DNA of 64,000 nt, taken from Haloprofundus halobius. Its GTDB lineage: Archaea > Halobacteriota > Halobacteria > Halobacteriales > Haloferacaceae. How positions within the stretch are numbered: the first letter of the stretch is position 1; each line of letters starts with the position of its first letter. The stretch spans positions 1,984,001 through 2,048,000 of the forward strand of contig NZ_CP083666.1 of the NCBI RefSeq assembly GCF_020097835.1, read 5' to 3'. The notes under the pieces were generated by a model. That model ran no database searches, had not been told where the DNA came from, and saw nothing but the letters and a program-made list of their open reading frames with translations. This document shows, in pieces, positions 57,974-64,000 of this stretch. The position numbers and the translations under genes were made by a program.

Positions 57974-60292
57974 ATGGCTGTACTTTGGCTGGATGACGTG
58001 CGCGCCGCCGACATCGACACGGTCGGCGGTAAAGGTGCCTCGCTCGGCGAACTCACGGCCGCGGGGCTTCCTGTCCCGCCGGGATTCGTCGTGACCGCCG
58101 ACACCTATCGAACGTTCATCGAGGAGGCAGGCATCGACGAGGAACTCTTCGAGGCGATGGATATCGACCCCGAAGACTCGAAGGCGCTCGCCGCCGCCCA
58201 CGAGCGCGCACACGAACTCATCACGGAGACGGAACTCCCCGCCGAAGTACGCGAGGAGATTCTGGAGGCGTACCGCTCCGTGGGAGACGGCGAGGCGTTC
58301 GTCGCGGTCCGGTCATCGGCCACGGCCGAGGACCTTCCGGACGCCTCCTTCGCCGGTCAGCAGGAGACCTTCCTCAACGTCCGCGAGGAGAAACTCGTCG
58401 AGCGCGTCAAGGAGTGTTGGGCGTCGCTGTTCTCCCAGCGCGCCATCTACTACCGGACGCGACAGGGCTTCTCGCACGACAAAGTCGACATCGCCGTCGT
58501 CGTCCAGCAGATGGTCGACGCCGAGAAGAGCGGCGTGATGTTCACCTCCCACCCGTCGACGGGCGAGCCACGGATCATCATCGAGGCGGCGTGGGGGCTC
58601 GGCGAAGCGGTCGTCTCCGGATCTGTCTCTCCCGACAACTACGTCGTCGACCGCGAGACCGCTAGCGTCGACGAAGAGACCCTCGCGGACAAGAAGCTGA
58701 TGATGGTCAAAGACACCGAGACGGGCGAGACATCGACGGTCGACGTCCCCGAGGAGAAGCGCGAGGCGCGCGTGCTCTCGGACGACGAGATCGAGCGCCT
58801 CGTCGAACTCGGCTGCGAAGTCGAAGACCACTACGACGCCCCGCAGGACGTCGAGTGGGCCATCTACGACGGCGATGTGTACATGTTGCAGTCGCGGCCC
58901 ATCACGACTATCTCCGACGACAACGGCGTCGAGGTGGCCGCCGACGGCGACGGCGTCGACGCGACGACGCTCTCGTCGAACGGCAACAGCGGGCAGAAAG
59001 AACAGTCGTCGTCGAACAGCGACACGCTCCTCAGCGGACTGGGCGCGAGTCCCGGCATCGTCTCGGGCGAGGCGCGCATCGTCACCAAACTCGACCAACT
59101 CGACAAAGTGTCGGAGGGCGACATTATCGTCACCGAGATGACGATGCCCGACATGGTCCCGGCGATGAAACGCGCCTCCGGCATCGTCACCGACGAAGGT
59201 GGGATGACGAGTCACGCCGCCATCGTCTCCCGGGAACTCGGCGTGCCGGCCGTCGTCGGCACCGGCAGCGCGACCCGAGAGCTATCGGACGGCCAGGTCA
59301 TCACTATCGACGGCGACAAGGGGACGATTCGAGAAGGTCAGAAGGCGAAGAAGGGAGAGCAACACGAACCCGTCGAGGAGATGCGGCCGAAGACGCCGGT
59401 CAAACCGATGACCGCGACGGAGGTGAAAGTCAACGTCTCCATCCCCGAGGCCGCAGAACGCGCCGCGGCGACCGGTGCCGACGGCGTCGGCCTGCTCCGC
59501 ATCGAACACATGGTGTTGTCGCTCGGCAAAACGCCCCAGAAGTACATCGAGGACAACGGCGAGAAGGCGTACGTCGACGAACTCGTCGAGGGCATCCGGA
59601 CCGTCGCCGACGAGTTCTACCCGCGTGCGGTCCGCGTCCGCACGCTCGACGCGCCGACTGACGAGTTCCGCCAGCTGGAGGGCGGCGACGGCGAACCGAA
59701 GGAGCACAATCCGATGCTCGGCTACCGGGGTATCCGCCGCAGTCTCGACACGCCGGAGGCGTTCGCCCACGAACTGGAGGCGTTCCGTCGCCTCTGGGAG
59801 ATGGGCTACGACAACGTTGAGCTGATGCTTCCGCTCGTCAACGACGCCGAGGACGTCTACCGCGCGACGAAGTTCATGCGCGAGGCGGGCATCGACCCCG
59901 AGAAGCGAACGTGGGGCGTGATGATAGAGACGCCTGCGAGCGCGCTCTCCATCCGCGAACTCGCGGAAGCGGGTATCGACTTCGCCTCCTTCGGGACGAA
60001 CGACCTCACCCAGTACACCCTCGCGGTCGACCGCAACAACGAGAACGTCGCCGACCGGTTCGACGAACTCCACCCCGCCGTGTTGGAGCTCATCGGGTCG
60101 ACTATCGAGACGTGCCGCGAACTCGACGTGAAGACGAGCATCTGCGGGCAGGCCGGGTCGAAACCGCAGATGGTCCAGTTCCTCGTCAACGAGGGAGTTA
60201 CGTCCATCAGCGCGAACATCGACGCGGTGCGCGACGTCCAACACGAGGTCAAGCGCGTCGAGCAGAAACTGATGCTCGACTCGGTTCGCTGA
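57974..60292 (+). CDS. ppsA: phosphoenolpyruvate synthase
   Basis: A 772-residue PEP synthase (pyruvate, water dikinase), the entry to gluconeogenesis. DTVGGKGASLGELTAAGLPV and VRSSATAEDLPDASFAGQQE are the ATP-grasp part; GGMTSHAAIVSRELGVPAVV carries the phosphohistidine (residue 414); FGTNDLTQYTLAVDRNN and TSICGQAGSKPQMVQFLVN with the catalytic Cys (residue 724) form the PEP-binding barrel. An acidic Ser/Asn linker (about 325-350) is inserted between domains. A leaderless promoter precedes it. Confidence 0.97.
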   Translation: MAVLWLDDVRAADIDTVGGKGASLGELTAAGLPVPPGFVVTADTYRTFIEEAGIDEELFEAMDIDPEDSKALAAAHERAHELITETELPAEVREEILEAYRSVGDGEAFVAVRSSATAEDLPDASFAGQQETFLNVREEKLVERVKECWASLFSQRAIYYRTRQGFSHDKVDIAVVVQQMVDAEKSGVMFTSHPSTGEPRIIIEAAWGLGEAVVSGSVSPDNYVVDRETASVDEETLADKKLMMVKDTETGETSTVDVPEEKREARVLSDDEIERLVELGCEVEDHYDAPQDVEWAIYDGDVYMLQSRPITTISDDNGVEVAADGDGVDATTLSSNGNSGQKEQSSSNSDTLLSGLGASPGIVSGEARIVTKLDQLDKVSEGDIIVTEMTMPDMVPAMKRASGIVTDEGGMTSHAAIVSRELGVPAVVGTGSATRELSDGQVITIDGDKGTIREGQKAKKGEQHEPVEEMRPKTPVKPMTATEVKVNVSIPEAAERAAATGADGVGLLRIEHMVLSLGKTPQKYIEDNGEKAYVDELVEGIRTVADEFYPRAVRVRTLDAPTDEFRQLEGGDGEPKEHNPMLGYRGIRRSLDTPEAFAHELEAFRRLWEMGYDNVELMLPLVNDAEDVYRATKFMREAGIDPEKRTWGVMIETPASALSIRELAEAGIDFASFGTNDLTQYTLAVDRNNENVADRFDELHPAVLELIGSTIETCRELDVKTSICGQAGSKPQMVQFLVNEGVTSISANIDAVRDVQHEVKRVEQKLMLDSVR

Positions 60293-60376
60293 GCGTCGGC
60301 TCGGACGGGAGCGAACTGTTCGCCTTCCTCAAAGCCCCTTTATATCACCGAGCGCCAAACTCTGAGTGAGCCACAG

Positions 60377-61144
60377 ATGCCCTCCACACCCTCACCGACC
60401 CCGGACGCCGCCGCCTCGGACGGACCTGGCGGCCCGTCGATCGTCCACCGCCTCGTCGCGTTTCTCGTCGCCGTCGGCCTCCTCCTCGCCGCGTTCGTCG
60501 TCGGAACCATCACCAGCCTCGCCGTCATCTTCCCGCTGTTCTTCCTCGGATTCGGCGTCACCTCGACGGCCGTACTCGTCTTCGGCTCGATTCCACAGCA
60601 ACTGATGTTCGCCGGAATCGGCGGGCTCTACGCCCGACTACGGCTCGACTCGCTGCCGATTCGACGCCCCGACAGCGAGGAACTCCGGTTCGTCGTCGGG
60701 GCGACGCTCGTCGCCGTCGTCCTCGCGTCGGTACTCTCGTACGCGCTGACGCTCACAAGTCTCGAACCCGTCGAGAGCGTCATCGGCGAAGTCGCACAGA
60801 ACGACCCGACGGTGCTTCTCGCTCTCGCCGTGCTCTCTATCGTCCTCGTCGCCCCCGCAGAGGAACTGCTGTTCCGCGGCGCGATTCAGGGCCGCCTCCG
60901 GACCGCCTACGGACCGGTCGCAGCTATCGTGCTCGCCAGCCTCATCTTCGCGTCGCCGCACGTCTTCAACTACATCGGCACCCCCGTCGCCGTCGTCGCG
61001 ACGACGGGCGTCATCTTCGTCACCGGGTCGATACTCGGTATCGCGTACGAACGCACGGATAACCTCGCAGTCCCGATTCTGATTCACGCCGCGTACAACA
61101 CGACGCTGTTCGGCATCGCGTACGTCCAACTCACGGCGTTCTGA
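60377..61144 (+). CDS. CPBP family intramembrane metalloprotease
   Basis: A 255-residue membrane protein with about seven spans. [20 protein letters not shown] (EExxxR), [13 protein letters not shown] (FxxxH-like, SPH) and [15 protein letters not shown] (HxxxN) give the protease motifs. It is shorter than the LonB-linked CPBP gene, with no acidic linker. A TTTATATCA at about 60340-60348 lies about 30 bases before the ATG, so its mRNA is leaderless. The substrate is unknown. Confidence 0.88.
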   Translation: MPSTPSPTPDAAASDGPGGPSIVHRLVAFLVAVGLLLAAFVVGTITSLAVIFPLFFLGFGVTSTAVLVFGSIPQQLMFAGIGGLYARLRLDSLPIRRPDSEELRFVVGATLVAVVLASVLSYALTLTSLEPVESVIGEVAQNDPTVLLALAVLSIVLVAPAEELLFRGAIQGRLRTAYGPVAAIVLASLIFASPHVFNYIGTPVAVVATTGVIFVTGSILGIAYERTDNLAVPILIHAAYNTTLFGIAYVQLTAF

Positions 61145-61281
61145 GAGGAGCGGGCCACCGACACGCGGGGGCGTTCGTCAGCGACCGTCGGCGCTCGTCG
61201 ATCCGTAGTTCGTGTTCGTCCGCGACGACGGACGCCGACGGAACGGAATCGATAAACGGAGTGAAAGATTACGGTCGACGT

Positions 61282-62370
61282 ATGCAGCGCGCCGTCCCGC
61301 AGGACTTCTCTCGCGTGCTCTCCTCGATGTGTACGGAACCGCATCCCGCCGCGCGGGAGGCAGCGGTACGGTTTCTCGCGACGAACCCGGGTGACCCCGC
61401 CACCTACCAGTCGGTCGCCGAGTTAGAGCAAGAGGTCGTCGCTGCGCTCGGCGAGTTGGCCGGCCTTCCCGACGCGCAGGGCTACGTCGCAAGCGGCGGC
61501 ACCGAAGCCAACGTTCAGGCGGTCCGGGCGGCGCGAAACCGCGCCCGCGACGAGTGGTCGAACGTTCCGGGGACGCCGAACGTCGTCGCCCCCGAGAGCG
61601 TCCACTTCAGTTTCCGGAAAGCCGCCGACGTGCTCGGCGTCGAACTCCGGACCGTTCCCGTCGACGCCGACTACCGCGCGGACCTCGACGCCGTCCGCGC
61701 AAGCGTCGATTCGGAGACGATTCTGGTCGTCGGCGTCGCCGGGTCGACGGAGTACGGCCGCGTCGACCCGATTCCCGAACTCGCCGCGGCCGCCCACGAC
61801 GCCGACGGCGACCGGCCGTTCCTCCACGTCGACGCCGCGTGGGGCGGGTTCGCGCTCCCCTTCACCGACCACGCGTGGAACTTCGCGCACGCCGACGTCG
61901 ACACGATGACCGTCGACCCGCACAAAATGGGCCGAGCCGTCGTCCCGGCGGGCGGGTTTCTGGCCAGAGACCGCGCGACGCTCGACTCGCTCGCCGTCGA
62001 CACGCCCTATCTGGAATCGACGTCGCAGACGACGCTCACCGGGACGCGGAGCGGTGCGGGTGTCGCGGGTGCCGCCGCGGCGCTCGATGCTCTCTGGCCC
62101 GACGGCTACCGAGAGCAGTTCGAGGAGTCGATGGCCGACGCTGAGTGGTTGGCCGACGCGCTCGCCGCTCACGGCTTCGGCGTCGTCGCCCCCGAACTGC
62201 CGCTCGTCGCGTGTGAGATGCCGGACTCGACGTTCGACGCGCTTCGCGATGCGGGCTGGCGAATCTCGCGGACGGCCGCGGGCGAACTCCGCATCGTCTG
62301 CATGCCGCACGTGACCCGTGAGATGCTCCGTCGGTTCGTCGCCGACGTCGATTCGCTCTCGGAGAAGTGA
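61282..62370 (+). CDS. mfnA: L-tyrosine/L-aspartate decarboxylase MfnA
   Basis: A 362-residue PLP decarboxylase. [20 protein letters not shown] is the GGTEAN motif, [15 protein letters not shown] the PLP-Asp region, and [20 protein letters not shown] the Schiff-base Lys. The family makes beta-alanine for coenzyme A from aspartate in archaea (or tyramine in methanogens); in a halophile aspartate is the likelier substrate. ATG 61282 opens with [20 protein letters not shown], the usual family start. Confidence 0.93.
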   Translation: MQRAVPQDFSRVLSSMCTEPHPAAREAAVRFLATNPGDPATYQSVAELEQEVVAALGELAGLPDAQGYVASGGTEANVQAVRAARNRARDEWSNVPGTPNVVAPESVHFSFRKAADVLGVELRTVPVDADYRADLDAVRASVDSETILVVGVAGSTEYGRVDPIPELAAAAHDADGDRPFLHVDAAWGGFALPFTDHAWNFAHADVDTMTVDPHKMGRAVVPAGGFLARDRATLDSLAVDTPYLESTSQTTLTGTRSGAGVAGAAAALDALWPDGYREQFEESMADAEWLADALAAHGFGVVAPELPLVACEMPDSTFDALRDAGWRISRTAAGELRIVCMPHVTREMLRRFVADVDSLSEK

Positions 62371-62440
62371 GTTTACCGCAGAGCAACCATACTACCGACG
62401 AACCTGAAGGTTTACAACGCCGCACTTTCCAGATTCACGT

Positions 62441-63001
62441 GTGACCGCGCTGCTCCCCGCGTTAGACCTCGCACTCGGCCTCTTACCGGATTTCTCGTGG
62501 ATGGAGCGCGCCGTCGAACACGCCACCGGCTGGTTCGGCCTCGTCATCATCTTCGTCTACTCGTTTCTCATCGCCTTCGCGCTGCCGGGCGTGAGCGAAG
62601 TCGTCCTCGCCGCGCCGCTGAACCTCGGTCTCGACTACGCCGGGCGGATGACGGTCATCATCCTCGTCAGCGCCACCGGCAAGGCCGCAGGAAGTCTGTT
62701 CGCGTTTCACATCGGCCAGGAGGCCAAGGACTCCGGAATCATCTTACGGTGGCTCCAGCGGCTACCGGTCGACATCGTCGCGTGGTCCGAGAAACAGACG
62801 ATGACCATCGCGCGCAAGTGGGGGCACGGCGGCCTCGCCATCGCGCTCTGCGTTCCGTTTTTCCCGGACACGCTCTCGATATACGCCTTCTCGATACTGG
62901 AGGAGGATTATCTGAAGTTCGCGGGGGCGACGTTCGTCGGCAGCGCCGGTCGGCTCCTCGTCACGCTGGCGCTCGTCCACGGCGCCGCCGCGCTGTTGTG
63001 A
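62441..63001 (+). CDS. VTT/SNARE-associated (YqaA-like) membrane protein
   Basis: A 186-residue membrane protein with a GTG start. Hydrophobic segments lie at about 25-50, 65-90 and 125-180, with FALPGVSEVVLAAPLNLGLD and SATGKAAGSLFAFHIGQEAK, then LCVPFFPDTLSIYAFSILEE, the conserved Pro/Asp-containing helices of the VTT domain. Members are scramblase-like or unknown transporters. The GTG at 62441 follows about 70 bases of gap after mfnA, with TTTACAAC at 62411 as a promoter candidate. Confidence 0.8.
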   Translation: MTALLPALDLALGLLPDFSWMERAVEHATGWFGLVIIFVYSFLIAFALPGVSEVVLAAPLNLGLDYAGRMTVIILVSATGKAAGSLFAFHIGQEAKDSGIILRWLQRLPVDIVAWSEKQTMTIARKWGHGGLAIALCVPFFPDTLSIYAFSILEEDYLKFAGATFVGSAGRLLVTLALVHGAAALL

Positions 63002-63303
63002 ACGGGAGAGTTAAACGGCTTCGCTGCTTTCTAGACACCGTGACCCGACAGGCTCACCCGACTGGCGTTCGCGCAAGCGACGCCCCCGTGATGCGCATGC
63101 GACGCTTCTAGCGCCGGGTGGACCCGTCAGTTCGTCCGTCGGTCGGTAACGCGACTCGACGGGCGTTCGCCGCGAAACTCGGACGCTCGGTTCTCCCCTC
63201 CGAGCGACGCGTCGCGTCGCCGGGAAGAGACGCACCGGAGTCGATTACAGCGGACTACGAACCAGCGGGCTTTAGGCCCGCATTCACGATACCACAAGAC
63301 AAG
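63002..63303 (+). promoter_or_regulatory. metG upstream region with stem-loop at the TATA position
   Basis: 302 bases without a convincing gene. GCGGGC (63265-63270), a TTTAG loop, then GCCCGC (63276-63281) form a perfect stem whose loop gives a CTTTAGG element like that of ppsA, about 31 bases before the metG ATG at 63304. The TATA-like reading is likelier than a terminator. Nothing else convincing was found in this gap. Confidence 0.5.
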
Positions 63304-64000
63304 ATGAGTCACGAGCAGTTCCCCACGGAGAAGCCAGCGGTGGTGACCTGCGGGTTGCCGTACGCCAACGGCGACCTGCACGTCGGCCACCTCCGAACGT
63401 ACGTCGGCGGCGACGTCTACTCGCGCGCGCTACGCAAACTCGGCCAGCAGACCGCCTTCGTCAGCGGGTCGGATATGCACGGCACCCCCGTCGCCGTCAA
63501 CGCCGAGAAGGAGGGCGTCACCCCCGAGGAGTTCGCCCTCGGCTGGCACGAGAGGTACGAGGAGACGTTCCCCAAGTTCAACGTCGAGTTCGACAACTAC
63601 GGCCACACCCACGACGAGACGAATACCGAACTGACCAAGGAGTTCGTCCGCACGCTCGACGAGAACGGCCACGTCTACGAGAAGACGATCATGGTCGCCT
63701 ACGACCCCGAGGAGGACCAGTACCTCCCGGACCGCTACGTCGAGGGCGAGTGCCCGTACTGCGGGGCGAAAGCCCGCGGCGACGAGTGCGACGAGGGCTG
63801 TCAGCGCCACCTCGAACCCGGCGAAATCGTCGACCCCGTCAGCACCATCACGGGTAACCCCGCCGAGTACCGCGAGCGGACGCACAAGTTCTTCCGCGTC
63901 TCCGAGTTCCAGGAGTACCTGCAGGAGTTCATCGACCGCCTCGAAGGCACCTCGAACGCCCAGAACCAGCCCCGCGAGTGGATCGAGGGCGACCTGCAGG
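63304..64000 (+). CDS. metG: methionine--tRNA ligase, 5' part
   Basis: The window holds the first 232 codons; the stop lies beyond base 64000. VTCGLPYANGDLHVGHLRTY is the class I HIGH-type motif (HVGH), FVSGSDMHGTPVAVNAEKEG follows, and CPYCGAKARGDECDEGC is the zinc knuckle of MetRS. SQVE-type domains and the KMSKS motif would be downstream. It charges tRNA-Met. The ATG at 63304 begins the acidic SHEQFPTEKPAVV leader. Confidence 0.97.
   Translation, partial: MSHEQFPTEKPAVVTCGLPYANGDLHVGHLRTYVGGDVYSRALRKLGQQTAFVSGSDMHGTPVAVNAEKEGVTPEEFALGWHERYEETFPKFNVEFDNYGHTHDETNTELTKEFVRTLDENGHVYEKTIMVAYDPEEDQYLPDRYVEGECPYCGAKARGDECDEGCQRHLEPGEIVDPVSTITGNPAEYRERTHKFFRVSEFQEYLQEFIDRLEGTSNAQNQPREWIEGDLQ

Noticed and set aside
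63011-63235. A 74-codon minus-strand frame in the gap before metG.
   Set aside because: Arg-rich composition unlike the acidic proteins of this genome and no recognisable domain.
63265-63281. A rho-independent-type terminator hairpin before metG.
   Set aside because: No T-run follows and the loop forms a TATA-like element at the right distance from the metG start.
1-64000. tRNA, rRNA, CRISPR arrays and insertion sequences.
   Set aside because: No cloverleaf with a TTCGAAT-type T-loop outside genes, no evenly spaced repeats with spacers, and no transposase or integrase motif was found by eye.

Overview
The window is a stretch of haloarchaeal main chromosome. It is GC-rich, its proteins are strongly acidic (Asp/Glu-rich), genes are dense and often overlap by 1-4 bases (ATGA, GTGA, TGATG), many starts lie about 25-30 bases after an archaeal TATA element (leaderless mRNAs), and the set includes CetZ, LonB, a thermosome subunit, archaeal PolX, HalOD1 and many Halobacteria-only DUF families. 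The gene order thermosome / NadM / LonB / trpCBA / ADTH synthase / DHQ synthase II recalls Haloferax and relatives from memory, so a member of the Haloferacaceae is most likely; this is inference. No rRNA, tRNA, insertion sequence, integrase or CRISPR array was found.

Region by region. 1-6993: the tail of an unknown gene, small membrane and DUF proteins, a Mut7-C/PolX/DUF5788 minus-strand group and an alkaline-phosphatase-superfamily enzyme. 7000-17964: a tubulin-like CetZ divergent from a nine-gene cluster (coiled-coil DUF7310, DUF7311, PilB/TadA-type ATPase, TadC/PilC-type membrane platform, DUF7283, DUF7285, DUF7284, DUF7286). The cluster looks like a type IV-pilus-like assembly or secretion system with unstudied secreted or pseudopilin-like parts. 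Its last gene is split by an in-frame TAG. 17999-24431: DUF5791, an atypical SDR, a membrane-anchored DHH phosphoesterase, an aldo/keto reductase, a glucosyl-3-phosphoglycerate-synthase-like enzyme and a Nudix CoA pyrophosphatase. 24480-33364: an FNT channel fused to two universal-stress domains, DUF7388, a FAD oxidoreductase, an Hsp20 with a long acidic tail, tiny zinc-finger proteins, a DUF429-like protein and a radical SAM/MBL pair.

33502-45841: SurE, YkgJ, TRAM, a methyltransferase, a PPOX/F420 protein, a winged-helix regulator, glycosyltransferase, sugar transporter, a degenerate amidohydrolase, HalOD1, the thermosome, and a TRIC / SAM-adenosyltransferase / NadM cluster. 46009-49984: LonB with a CPBP protease and two small membrane proteins. 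49991-57157: an alkyltransferase-like protein without the reactive Cys, then trpCBA directly followed by ADTH synthase and, after an SDR and a DUF4013 protein, DHQ synthase II. This joins the first steps of the archaeal shikimate pathway to the last steps of tryptophan synthesis. 57185-64000: a GNAT, PEP synthase with a TrmB-like site upstream, a second CPBP protease, MfnA, a VTT membrane protein and the 5' part of metG.

Most of the window is housekeeping and conserved haloarchaeal sequence. The best candidate for an undescribed system is the 8.1-18.0 kb ATPase/platform/DUF7283-7286 cluster. Other points worth a second look are the internal stop in DUF7286, two enzyme-family proteins that have lost catalytic residues, a hairpin element at 27.5 kb, and several promoter-proximal palindromes.
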